DNA of 25,537 nt from a virus. The stretch covers positions 1 to 25,537 of the IMG/VR virus record IMGVR_UViG_3300028027_000218, one strand, 5' to 3'. Positions 9,576 to 17,484 of the stretch are shown here, piece after piece; the stretch's first letter is position 1; every line of letters starts with the position of its first letter. A program made the translations under genes and the position numbers. Below the pieces are notes generated by a model. It saw nothing but the letters and a program-made list of their open reading frames with translations. It ran no database searches and was not told the origin of the DNA.

Positions 9576-11258
9576 CTATCTTTTGCCATACAAAACTCCC
9601 CCATTTTTAAACTGCTTAATACCATAATGCGGTAACATAACAGTATTATCTTTTAAAATAAAAGGCCTTTGTATATTTTTTGGTATTATTCCTCTTTTTA
9701 TTTGCTCATCTATTTCTGTATTTAAATATTTAGCAATTTCTCCGCGGGAATAATTTTGTTCATTTAAAAATCCTAAACTGTTCATAGGTTTATAACCTAA
9801 AAAATAAGGTTCGCCATTTGTGTATTTAAAAACGTCTTTTAATTGAGGTAAATATGAACTATGTGAAGTATTTAAACTTCCTGTAAAAACTGTGCCGGGT
9901 ATAATTTGTTTACTTTTTTTAGCTTCTGCTACTCTTTCAAGGACTTTAGCTTTAGAACTGTTAGTTAAACCCAAATAAGGCACTGTTTGCTCAACTGTAC
10001 CTGAATAAGTAGGATAGTTAGAAAACATATTACTAATTAAAGTTTTTGCGGTATTTTTAGTTCTTTCACTTTTATCAGGTGTAACTAAAAATTCAACTCC
10101 TCCATGAGTATCATAATCATTAACATCTTCTAATAAATGTCTTATTGTATTATCTCTTCTTACACTACTTAAACCTCTTGCGTCTAAAATACTATTTCCC
10201 AAGTCGCGTATGCTTTCTCTATGTTGAATTGCCCTAGCTCTTTCCATAATTGAATTTCTTCTTGCACTAGCATCATTAATTTCATCTATTTGTAAAGAAG
10301 AAGGTTTTCCAGTAATTTGTGCTTGGTAATCAACATGTTTAATTGCTTCTGATTTTGGCATACCAAATATTTTTTCAAAATGTTCATCTGATAAATTTTG
10401 ATCAATTCCATACTTATATCTATCAGCTAAACTTTTTTCTAAAGCTCCCATTCTGCTTATTTCTTGCACTTTTCTAAAGTCTTTTAGTTGAGCTTCAGAC
10501 ATTCTAGGCAAAGAATTTGGCGTAGGAATTCTATTAAAAGTACCCATTACTTCTTTCAAGTTTTTAGCTTGTGACATAGTGCCCATTGCTTGTAGCCTAG
10601 GAGAATTATTTATAATTTTTGCAATTTTTGCCCCAGACTGTGTGTTAATCATTGGTCCACCTATAGCTAATCCTGCTGCGTTAGTAAGAAATTCCCCGTA
10701 ACCAGATGCATAATTTCCATTACTAACTTCATTGCCTGAATGTAATCCCCAAGCCCCTGGGTTAAACATTTTAAATACATTATTTGTAGCTATACCTCCT
10801 TCAGGTTGACTAGTAGCTTTTAAATATTTGTTATAATTTGGAGACTCTGGATCAAGCCCGTCAGACATACCTGGTATGTAAGCTTGCTTGCCCATTAATA
10901 AATTTGTTGTCATTAATAAAGGTTCAGATAATGCTGCTTTAGTTCTATCGGCTGCTTTATCTAAAAAACTAGATTCATTGTATTTATCCCAACGTTCTTT
11001 TTCAAAAGCAACTTGAGCTTTTTTAGCTTCTTTTTCTGCTTGTAGTTTATCTTTCCAAGCTTGGATCTTTGCTAAACGCTGTGCTTCTAACTTAGCTTTA
11101 TACTCAGGGCTATTTCTATAATTAACTTCTCTTTTTGCTTGCACAGCTTGTTTAGGAGCTGTTGCAGCCTTATTAGTAGTTTCACTAGGTATAGCTTTAC
11201 TATTAGGCAATTCTAGCTTTTTAAATTGATCTCCGTTTTGATATTTTTTTAAAAGCAT
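9576..11258 (-). CDS. Unknown tagged virion-block protein (560 aa)
   Basis: A 560-aa protein starting MLLKKYQNGDQFKKLEL, the tag shared with neighbours. Residues ~45-95 are a highly charged helix (AKLEAQRLAKIQAWKDKLQ). Residues ~165-200 are Gly-, Ala- and Asn-rich with a hydrophobic stretch (GEFLTNAAGLAIGGPMI) that could meet a membrane. The central part is helical and charged. The C-terminus ends KNGGVLYGKR, echoing the tag. The gene abuts the two-domain hydrolase (1-base gap), so it probably belongs with ejected or virion-internal proteins. No family is recognised. Confidence 0.7.
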   Translation of the reverse strand: MLLKKYQNGDQFKKLELPNSKAIPSETTNKAATAPKQAVQAKREVNYRNSPEYKAKLEAQRLAKIQAWKDKLQAEKEAKKAQVAFEKERWDKYNESSFLDKAADRTKAALSEPLLMTTNLLMGKQAYIPGMSDGLDPESPNYNKYLKATSQPEGGIATNNVFKMFNPGAWGLHSGNEVSNGNYASGYGEFLTNAAGLAIGGPMINTQSGAKIAKIINNSPRLQAMGTMSQAKNLKEVMGTFNRIPTPNSLPRMSEAQLKDFRKVQEISRMGALEKSLADRYKYGIDQNLSDEHFEKIFGMPKSEAIKHVDYQAQITGKPSSLQIDEINDASARRNSIMERARAIQHRESIRDLGNSILDARGLSSVRRDNTIRHLLEDVNDYDTHGGVEFLVTPDKSERTKNTAKTLISNMFSNYPTYSGTVEQTVPYLGLTNSSKAKVLERVAEAKKSKQIIPGTVFTGSLNTSHSSYLPQLKDVFKYTNGEPYFLGYKPMNSLGFLNEQNYSRGEIAKYLNTEIDEQIKRGIIPKNIQRPFILKDNTVMLPHYGIKQFKNGGVLYGKR

Positions 11259-11259
11259 T

Positions 11260-12789
11260 TTACTTTCTATATAATAGTGATTTCATAGTAGGCTTTAATA
11301 ACGGCGGTGAAATTGTTGCCTGCTGTAAAGGATTAATACCAAAATTTTCATAATCTTCCAGGATATTTTTAGTATATTGATCCTTTCCTTGAGCATCCCC
11401 TGTTTTAAGCTTTTTAAGCCCCCGCCAGCCGTAAGCCATTTGTTGTTCCCAAGGCATGTTTTCAATGTTACCTTTAGTGTAATACCCTTCGTGTTCTACA
11501 GTATTTCTACCACGCCACCAGTTTCCTAATCTTGTTTTTATAGAAGGGTCATTAGACTCTATATATTCTTTGCGTTTTAAACCTTCTTTATAAGCTGCAG
11601 GAGCAGTTTGAGATAATTCTGCTAAATGATATATTGTAGCAATAGCAGATTTAGAGGGGTCATTTAAATCTTTAGAATCTTTAATATCATACTTATCTGA
11701 TAAATAAGATCTTAATTTTGGATCAATTTGATCTAAGCTTAGTTGAGTTATACCTTGTGATTTAGTAAAATTTTTGTCTACCCAACCAGATAACCCAGAT
11801 ACTCCTCTACCACCTTTACTTTCATTAAGGGCCAAGGAAGAAGCTAAATTAGCTAATTTAGTATAATCTTCAGTGTTTAATCTTAAATCTGTTGCTATTT
11901 GAGGTCCATATTGATGCAGTGTTTGCATAAAAGAAGACATTTTACCTTCATCAAATTGACCGTCTGGTCCAGCAAAACTAGCATGTTTTTTCATGTGTTC
12001 ATAATATTTTGGAGAATTATAATTTACATTATAAAATTCCAAAGTATTTAAATCCATTGGTTTTTCTTTTTCTTCCTTGTTAACCCCTTCTTTTTTTATA
12101 AGTGGTACAGGAGTTTTAAATTCTTCTTTTTTAGCTTCTAAAAATGATGTAATATTATCTTGATCTAAACCAATATATTCCTTTGGTGTAAATACAGTTT
12201 GTATATGGTAATTTTTCCATTCTTTTTCTGCTTCTCCTCTTCTATACAATTGTTTATTGTATCCATCCATAAGTAAAGGCTCACCATTAGTGTCATAACC
12301 ATAAACTATTAGTGTGTGGCTTGATGGTTTAAACCCTTTAGTTGCAGAATAACTTCCCTCATGTGGAGAATTATCAGTACCAAATAATACAAAACTACCT
12401 ACAGGTAATTTAGTGTTAAACACTTCGTCTAACTTCTTTTTATCATGTTCTATTTCATTATAGTGTATTACAGCTCCATTTTCAGAAGCAATACCTGCAT
12501 TATGCCAAGAACTATTTGCGCCTTGTTTAAGTACTTGAGAAGGTTTATCTTTAAATCCCCCTGCATTTTCTATGTTTGCTAATATAGTGTAATAATTAGG
12601 TCTCTCTAAAGTTTGTAAAGGAATCATCATATTTCTACAAGCATCACCAGCGCATTGTTTTGCGTCACTAGGAAATACTCGCACATCTTTACTATTATTT
12701 AAAGCTACTCTTTCTTCTTGTGTAAGAACTGGCTTATAAGCAGATAATGCAGAAAATCTGTCCCCCCTTTGGTATTTACGTAAAATCAT
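11260..12789 (-). CDS. Two-domain peptidoglycan hydrolase: cysteine peptidase-like plus lytic transglycosylase-like
   Basis: A 509-aa protein whose start I place at the ATG at 12787-12789 (MILRKYQRGDRF), because upstream codons need a TTG start and this ATG begins the shared tag. Residues ~40-200 resemble a papain-like/C39-type peptidase: candidate Cys at 46 and 51 (AKQCAGDAC), then SSHTLIVYGYD with H158 and a later Asp at ~175. Residues ~250-500 look lysozyme-like: E323 in ALNESKGG followed by SQGITQLS at 344-351, the order E...S-x-G-x-x-Q typical of lytic transglycosylases. Cutting both peptide and glycan would suit penetration of the wall at infection or lysis. Domain calls come from motif order only. 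It ends in MKSLLYRK. Confidence 0.65.
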   Translation of the reverse strand: MILRKYQRGDRFSALSAYKPVLTQEERVALNNSKDVRVFPSDAKQCAGDACRNMMIPLQTLERPNYYTILANIENAGGFKDKPSQVLKQGANSSWHNAGIASENGAVIHYNEIEHDKKKLDEVFNTKLPVGSFVLFGTDNSPHEGSYSATKGFKPSSHTLIVYGYDTNGEPLLMDGYNKQLYRRGEAEKEWKNYHIQTVFTPKEYIGLDQDNITSFLEAKKEEFKTPVPLIKKEGVNKEEKEKPMDLNTLEFYNVNYNSPKYYEHMKKHASFAGPDGQFDEGKMSSFMQTLHQYGPQIATDLRLNTEDYTKLANLASSLALNESKGGRGVSGLSGWVDKNFTKSQGITQLSLDQIDPKLRSYLSDKYDIKDSKDLNDPSKSAIATIYHLAELSQTAPAAYKEGLKRKEYIESNDPSIKTRLGNWWRGRNTVEHEGYYTKGNIENMPWEQQMAYGWRGLKKLKTGDAQGKDQYTKNILEDYENFGINPLQQATISPPLLKPTMKSLLYRK

Positions 12790-12790
12790 G

Positions 12791-13519
12791 TTACAAATGT
12801 TTATTAATAAATTCAACTGACCATTTATTTCTTTCTGTCAAAGGAGTTTCTACACCATCAATAGTTGCAACTCTTCCAGATTCTTTTGCCGCAGCCTTTT
12901 TATCCCCTGTTATAACAGCAGGTACAAACTTTTGAAACTTGTCATAAAATCCAGGACCCATGTTAAAAGTATAATCTGTAAATAAAACTTGTTTAGCCTC
13001 TGGTAATTGATCCCAAGTTACTCCAAGTTTTTTAGCATGGGCTGAATCATTAAAATAACTCTCCGCAAGAGTTTTGTGTTTAACTAAATCTCCTTTTAGT
13101 AATTGTACGGCTTGATCGTAAGTAATACCATGTTTGAATTTTTCATATTCTCCTGGTAATAAATCGTGACCAAATCCTATAGTCTTTCCTTTATTTTCTA
13201 GATGATAAAAGTCTTTTTTATGATTTTCTAGACCTTGTATTTCGTCAAAATAGCTTTTATATATTGGACTTGTTTCTAATTTTGTTTTAGAATACAATAA
13301 AGAAGGCCCTTTGCCCTCAGTTATTTTTTCTACCTTACCATAAGTTTCATCTTTGTGATTACCACTAGTATAAGATTTTTTCATCCATCTATCGCCATTT
13401 TTGTTTTGTACAATAGTAGTAGTTAAGCCTTCAGCTTCACCGTCATTCATTACAAATGTATTAGTTCCATTTTTAGAATGGTGATAAGTTCCGTTTTTAG
13501 GGTATTTTTTTAATAACAT
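12791..13519 (-). CDS. GH24-type lysozyme (endolysin or virion lysin)
   Basis: A 242-aa protein with the tag MLLKKYPKNG, an ~85-residue N-terminal arm and a T4-lysozyme-like domain at ~90-242. E98 lies 15 residues before T113 in GKTIGFGH, the same spacing as E11 to T26 in T4 lysozyme (TIGxGH). The residue at the D20 position is Leu107, with Glu108 next to it, so the acid may have shifted or activity be reduced. Later YTFNMGPG matches the family 'xNxG' segment. It hydrolyses the glycan strand. With the adjacent two-domain hydrolase it forms the lysis or entry set. No signal peptide or holin is seen near it. Confidence 0.8.
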   Translation of the reverse strand: MLLKKYPKNGTYHHSKNGTNTFVMNDGEAEGLTTTIVQNKNGDRWMKKSYTSGNHKDETYGKVEKITEGKGPSLLYSKTKLETSPIYKSYFDEIQGLENHKKDFYHLENKGKTIGFGHDLLPGEYEKFKHGITYDQAVQLLKGDLVKHKTLAESYFNDSAHAKKLGVTWDQLPEAKQVLFTDYTFNMGPGFYDKFQKFVPAVITGDKKAAAKESGRVATIDGVETPLTERNKWSVEFINKHL

Positions 13520-13530
13520 AACTTTAAATT

Positions 13531-13716
13531 TTATATACCGTATTTACTCCATTTTTCATCTAAGCCCTCATTGTCATTAAACAATGCAGCCCTTCTAGCA
13601 GAAGTATAACCAAAGTTTTCCTCTTTTACAGTTTCTTTTGGAATCTGAGGACTTTTCTTTTGATCGTAAAATACTTCAAAATTATCTTCTCTATCGTGTA
13701 AGTCTTCTAAATTCAT
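13531..13716 (-). CDS. Small acidic unknown protein (61 aa)
   Basis: A 61-residue, charged, Asp/Glu/Lys-rich protein starting MNLEDLHDREDNFEVF and ending KWSKYGI. It has no membrane segment and no motif I know. It lies 11 bases upstream of the lysozyme and 3 bases after the broken HNH gene, in the same direction. It could be a small virion-internal peptide or a chaperone for a neighbour; nothing in the sequence decides this. Confidence 0.5.
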   Translation of the reverse strand: MNLEDLHDREDNFEVFYDQKKSPQIPKETVKEENFGYTSARRAALFNDNEGLDEKWSKYGI

Positions 13717-13719
13717 ATT

Positions 13720-14370
13720 TTAATGTTTCCATTTAGAGGCATGATTTATAATACCAGAACAAACTGCCATGATAACATCATTATCAAAATCAGATTTTAA
13801 TTGGTTTACTGCCATGCAAATAAATTGTATATTATCTAAAGTATAACCTTTTGAGGGAATTATTTGATCTAAACTTAAATTAAACGGGGACCTGCCATTA
13901 CGCATGTTTACAGTCATGTCAATATTTGATATTGCACATTTTCCATTTTGTTTATTAAATAACAATAGTAAATTTTCTTACGTTAAATCAAATGGTAAAT
14001 TTTTCATTGTCGCACGTCTTTTTGCACCATTTAATCTTTCAGCCAACAAATGCATTAACCTAGAATCAAAATCTTTATCACGTAAAATATTATTTCTTAC
14101 TTTTTGCTTACAGCAGTTACACCTAGTATCATGGTTTTTTCTTGGTGCGTTATTTCTATTTTGTGTAAAATTGTCTAATGTTTTGTATTCTTTGCAAACC
14201 CTACATATTAACAGACCGTCTTTAAAATTTTCATTTTCTTTTTCCTTAAGTCTTTCATCTGCTATACATGTTTTACATATATGTCTTTTATTTACATATC
14301 TTGACTTAGATATATTTTCACTATTAAGTAGTACATTACATTTTACACAAAATTTTTCTTTACTTGCCAT
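13720..14370 (-). pseudogene. HNH endonuclease interrupted by in-frame TAA
   Basis: Two frames, 13978-14370 and 13720-13977, lie in the same phase and are parted only by one TAA at 13978-13980. Read through it, the protein is a typical Bacteroidota-phage HNH nuclease: two Cys4 clusters (CVKC...CKTC and CRVC...CNCC), then RLNGAKRRATMKNLPFDLT, the break, then LLFNKQNGKCAISNIDM and SLDQIIPSKGYTLDNIQ with VNQLKSD. Family members usually have D-H or D-R at the catalytic step; here it reads D-Q. The true start is the ATG at 14368-14370 (MASKEKFC), overlapping the previous gene by 11 bases. A nonsense mutation, readthrough or sequencing error are all open; homing endonucleases often decay. Confidence 0.8.
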
Positions 14371-15409
14371 GACTCCACTTTTTTGAGTTAGCTGCAAACA
14401 CTGCCTTTTTTACCATCTTGCTACTATAATTTTCTTTATTAGCTAAAACTTGACTGGCAAAAGCTTGCACACTTTTACTATGCTTAGTTGCAGCTGCTGT
14501 AAAGGTACCCTTTTTATTTTTATCTATATGGATAGATCCACCTTTTCCGTAAAATTTTGTATTATCTGTACTGCATTCATGGCAAATATACATATCATTT
14601 CCGCCATCTTCTCTAGGCCAACTATGATTGCATTTTGGATTATGGCATTCTATTCTAGATTTAAGTGCACCACCTTTTTTATACAATAACATACCTCCCT
14701 TTTTATTTTTCTTTAGTTCATAAGGGTCTACAAATTTATTGTGGTAAGGGTGATATTCTCCATACCCATCTGGAACTTTATGATAAAAAGAATTGTCAAT
14801 TATAGCATTACGTTTATTAGTATAAGTTTTATCTGATAGCCCTAAATTTACACCTACTGCATTATTATAAATATCTTCTCCTGCCTCTTTTAATTTAATG
14901 CCCCACGGACGTTTATCCTCAAATAAAGTTGTAGCTTCATGAGCCACCCCTAGTGCATTTGCAACTACCCAACTATTGGCTTTATTTACAACATCTGGAA
15001 AAGGTATAGCTCCATTACGCGCATTTTTTAATAATTCTTCAGCTGTGTATCTACCTGCAGACATATGTCTAACATTGTCTAAACCATCTTCACCTTTAGG
15101 TGTAACTTTAGACATAAATTCCATAGCTCTTTTTTGCGGCGAGCCTAATTTTTTATCTACCTTTTCTTCAAAAGTTGGGTATTCACTTGTTTTTTCGTAA
15201 TATTTACCGTCTTTAGTTTTAACTTGAGTTATAAGACCAAATTTAGTTTTGTAAACATTTGTTATAGTGCCGTTTTTATTTTTAACAGTTGTTAATTCAC
15301 CAAGATCACCACCCTTATCATAAGATGGAGTAGTTGTAGGAAAAGTCCCGTGAGAATAATCTCCTAAATGCTTACGCAATTTATTTAAAATTTTTTCTAC
15401 TGGTGTCAT
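14360..15409 (-). CDS. Zinc-ribbon protein with phage 'GTFTAAA' C-terminal domain (349 aa)
   Basis: A 349-aa protein. Residues ~30-80 are Lys/Gly/Thr-rich beta repeats (VKNKNGTITNVYKTKFGLI). Residues ~110-215 are helical and globular. At ~235-250 the tag appears inside the chain (KKGGMLLYKKGG). Next is a zinc ribbon: CHNPKCNHSWPREDGG then YICHEC, with four Cys in two pairs. The last ~55 residues (KGTFTAAATKHSKSVQAFASQ and ending KWSHGK) match a short helical domain that I know from phage virion proteins in several host groups. Start ATG overlaps the previous stop (TAATG). Likely a virion or ejected protein; activity unknown. Confidence 0.65.
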   Translation of the reverse strand: MTPVEKILNKLRKHLGDYSHGTFPTTTPSYDKGGDLGELTTVKNKNGTITNVYKTKFGLITQVKTKDGKYYEKTSEYPTFEEKVDKKLGSPQKRAMEFMSKVTPKGEDGLDNVRHMSAGRYTAEELLKNARNGAIPFPDVVNKANSWVVANALGVAHEATTLFEDKRPWGIKLKEAGEDIYNNAVGVNLGLSDKTYTNKRNAIIDNSFYHKVPDGYGEYHPYHNKFVDPYELKKNKKGGMLLYKKGGALKSRIECHNPKCNHSWPREDGGNDMYICHECSTDNTKFYGKGGSIHIDKNKKGTFTAAATKHSKSVQAFASQVLANKENYSSKMVKKAVFAANSKKWSHGK

Positions 15410-15756
15410 TACTTATTATTAATTACAGTTGTTATTTTATTTTGATAAAATTTACGTTGCTCCGGTGTTAACGGTTTATTTGATATTTTTTGATTTGTTT
15501 CTGGATCAATTTTTGTTGAAAAAAATACGTTATCAGTAGGTGTTGTATACATATAAGAAGTGTCCGAAGGCGTACCATCATTATAATGGTCAATTATTCT
15601 TGCATGACTAGAAAAGTTTTGCTTTGTGATAGCATTAGAATTATTTAATTGAGTATTTTGCATATTAAAATTATTAACTGCTTTTACTTCAGAATTATAA
15701 GCGGGTTTCATTTGTGGGTAAGTTGAAACCGGTTTTGGTTTTTTATATATAATCAT
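15409..15756 (-). CDS. Small tagged unknown protein (115 aa)
   Basis: A 115-aa protein starting MIIYKKPKPVSTYPQM, a variant of the shared N-terminal tag. The rest is Asn-, Thr- and Lys-rich and probably flexible (NNFNMQNTQLNNSNAIT), with a few possible strands near DTSYMYTTPTDNVFF. Start 2 bases from the end of the beta-rich gene and end overlapping the next start. No family recognised; the tag and operon position suggest a virion-associated protein. Confidence 0.55.
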   Translation of the reverse strand: MIIYKKPKPVSTYPQMKPAYNSEVKAVNNFNMQNTQLNNSNAITKQNFSSHARIIDHYNDGTPSDTSYMYTTPTDNVFFSTKIDPETNQKISNKPLTPEQRKFYQNKITTVINNK

Positions 15757-15758
15757 AA

Positions 15759-16526
15759 TTAAAAAGGTCTAGATCGTGGTGTAATTGTTGTTCCAGCTTG
15801 ATCTTTTGTAGATTCAGGAATGCCTTGTGGTCTTGGTCTTGAATTTGACGGTGAAGGTTTTTTGTATAAAAGGTTTTTTACCCCAGCAAGATTAGACTTT
15901 AAAGTTACACTAGCACTAGGCATAACTCTTAAATTTGTGCCATAATCTCCAGCATTTCTAACCATATCATCCCCAGTACCAGTAAAGCCTGTACCAGAAA
16001 TTCCTAAACCTGCTTGAGCCCCTAAACTTAAATTTTTAGACAGCATTCTTTCAAATCTAACATTTGCTCCTGTTTCTATTAAACTTCTAGTTCTACCGTC
16101 TGCGGTATATTGATTATTTAGATTAAGACCACCACCTTCAGCAATAGATCTACTAGTAGCTGTCATTCCTAAATAAGGACTAATGCTTAAACTAGTGTCT
16201 CCAGCACGTTTCATAGGTGATTTAAGCACATTAAAATTTAAACCTGCTTTAGCACTAAGTGCAGCACCTTGGTTACCATTGTAAGTAAGGTTTGTATTTA
16301 CTTCATCAGATATAAATTTGTTTACTTTTCCAGCATTTGTAAGACCGATCCCAGCAGCTAAGCCTTTGTCATTGTATCCTAAATTACCTGTAAAACTATA
16401 TTGGCCTGCTTTACCACCTTGATGGCCAGCCATTTTCCAACTTGGGCTAGTATATTGTATACTAGGAGTTGTAAGATTACCCGTTTGATCTACATTAGTA
16501 CTTAATATTCCTTTTATATTGCCCAT
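15759..16526 (-). CDS. Gly-rich beta-repeat protein, possible membrane-barrel fold (255 aa)
   Basis: A 255-aa protein made almost wholly of alternating polar/hydrophobic strands separated by Gly- and Asn-rich turns: GQYSFTGNLGYNDKGLAAGI, NTNLTYNGNQGAALSAKAGL, TSLSISPYLGMTATS, KNLSLGAQAGLGISG. That is the pattern of an outer-membrane beta barrel of ~10-12 strands, ending with a disordered Pro/Ser/Arg tail after residues LLYKKPSP, a copy of the tag. It lacks a signal peptide, so if it is a barrel it would have to be delivered another way, for example with the virion. A soluble repetitive virion protein is the main alternative. Confidence 0.55.
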   Translation of the reverse strand: MGNIKGILSTNVDQTGNLTTPSIQYTSPSWKMAGHQGGKAGQYSFTGNLGYNDKGLAAGIGLTNAGKVNKFISDEVNTNLTYNGNQGAALSAKAGLNFNVLKSPMKRAGDTSLSISPYLGMTATSRSIAEGGGLNLNNQYTADGRTRSLIETGANVRFERMLSKNLSLGAQAGLGISGTGFTGTGDDMVRNAGDYGTNLRVMPSASVTLKSNLAGVKNLLYKKPSPSNSRPRPQGIPESTKDQAGTTITPRSRPF

Positions 16527-16532
16527 AATATT

Positions 16533-16727
16533 TTATTTTACGGCGTCTATCAGGCCAATTCTTTTACTAGGAAGATTTTTCAATCTTTCTAAGCGTGTTG
16601 CATAAGTGTCTGTAGTAGTAGTCAACCCCCTAGGATCAGAATTTACAGCTGCAGCTACATAAGCAGGAACAGTAAGACCATCTTTAGTCTTTACCATTTT
16701 TGATTCTTTCTTTGTATATAGTATCAT
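16533..16727 (-). CDS. Small tagged unknown protein (64 aa)
   Basis: A 64-aa protein starting MILYTKKESKMVKTKDG, with the shared tag. A second Met at residue 11 could also be a start. The middle (TVPAYVAAAVNSDPRG) may form a helix and the end (ATRLERLKNLPSKRIGL) is basic and helical. It is 6 bases from each neighbour. Function unknown; the tag groups it with the virion-block set. Confidence 0.5.
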   Translation of the reverse strand: MILYTKKESKMVKTKDGLTVPAYVAAAVNSDPRGLTTTTDTYATRLERLKNLPSKRIGLIDAVK

Positions 16728-16732
16728 TATAT

Positions 16733-17080
16733 TTATCTTTTAATATAATTATTATTTCTAAATTGTGATGGAGTTTGCAATTGATTTTCTCCCTGCAATG
16801 ATCGATTTTCTTCCGATATAATTTCTTGTTGTCTTCTAATTTGATCTAATCTTCTCTGTGTTTCTGCTTTAAATAATGCTAAATTGCCGCCGTTTAGAGT
16901 TGCAGAAGGAAGCCCTACTCCTATTCCTGAAGCTGGTGCTGCTGCGCCTAAATTATTTACACCTGTTGCCATTTCATTGCCTGTCATAGTCATAGGTATT
17001 CCGACTCCTATAGACGAAGCAGGAAATTTTTTAAGGGTAAGTGTGTCCCCTAATTGATATTTTTTACTATATAAAATCAT
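16733..17080 (-). CDS. Small tagged unknown protein (115 aa)
   Basis: Starts MILYSKKYQLGDTLTL, one of the fullest copies of the shared tag with the GD of the longer proteins. The centre is Gly-, Ala- and Met-rich (GVGIPMTMTGNEMATGV, GIGVGLPSATLNGG), with two copies of a GVG(I/L)P unit. The C-terminal ~45 residues form a charged coiled coil (RRLDQIRRQQEIISEENRSL). It could be an internal scaffold or ejection protein; no family match. Confidence 0.55.
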   Translation of the reverse strand: MILYSKKYQLGDTLTLKKFPASSIGVGIPMTMTGNEMATGVNNLGAAAPASGIGVGLPSATLNGGNLALFKAETQRRLDQIRRQQEIISEENRSLQGENQLQTPSQFRNNNYIKR

Positions 17081-17136
17081 GTTCTTAAGAATTATTATTC
17101 AAAGAATATCAAAATGTTTTGTAAGTGGAAAGGAAA

Positions 17137-17394
17137 TTAATTTCTTGCAGTCATAGCCGCGCGGTACGCTAAAACCATACTATCTTTATTTTCCTCCTTT
17201 ATCTGATCATCAAGAGCTGTATAATAGATGTCATCTGGCCCGTATTGATTATATATTTTTTGTAAATCTCTAATAGGATGCTTATCCTTTGCCAACATTT
17301 TATTATGCATACTTACACATATTTCATAATCTTCTGCTACATTAAGGTAGAAAAAGTTAGTGGCTATTGAGGATATACAATATATAGTATGCAT
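17137..17394 (-). CDS. Small unknown protein (85 aa)
   Basis: I start at the ATG at 17392-17394 (MHTIYCISSIATNFF); a longer version would need TTG. Residues ~1-18 are moderately hydrophobic, then a soluble Tyr/Asp-rich helical part follows (LQKIYNQYGPDDIYYTALDDQ), ending MTARN. A GNRA-type hairpin lies in the leader just upstream. No recognised family. It is the first gene after an 81-base gap and may begin a transcript for the tagged-protein run. Confidence 0.5.
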   Translation of the reverse strand: MHTIYCISSIATNFFYLNVAEDYEICVSMHNKMLAKDKHPIRDLQKIYNQYGPDDIYYTALDDQIKEENKDSMVLAYRAAMTARN

Positions 17395-17406
17395 AAAATT
17401 CAAAAT

Positions 17407-17440
17407 CCGACGCCCCTGTTTCCAGGGACTACCTTGTCGG
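17407..17440 (-). promoter_or_regulatory. Leader hairpin with GAAA tetraloop
   Basis: Read on the minus strand, CCGAC and GTCGG (outer arms at 17436-17440 and 17407-17411) enclose CCCTG-GAAA-CAGGG (17414-17427), a 5-bp helix capped by a GNRA tetraloop. A T-rich run (ATTTTGAATTTT) follows before the start at 17394. It could be a weak terminator of the phosphoesterase transcript, an RNA stabiliser, or a leader control element. Confidence 0.5.
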
Positions 17441-17484
17441 GTATATATCTTTGTGTATAATTCTATGCTATTATAAGAATAACT

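Noticed and set aside
13978-13980. Stop-codon recoding in this phage
   Set aside because: TAA ends most genes here, and no other gene shows in-frame stops, so recoding of TAA is not supported.
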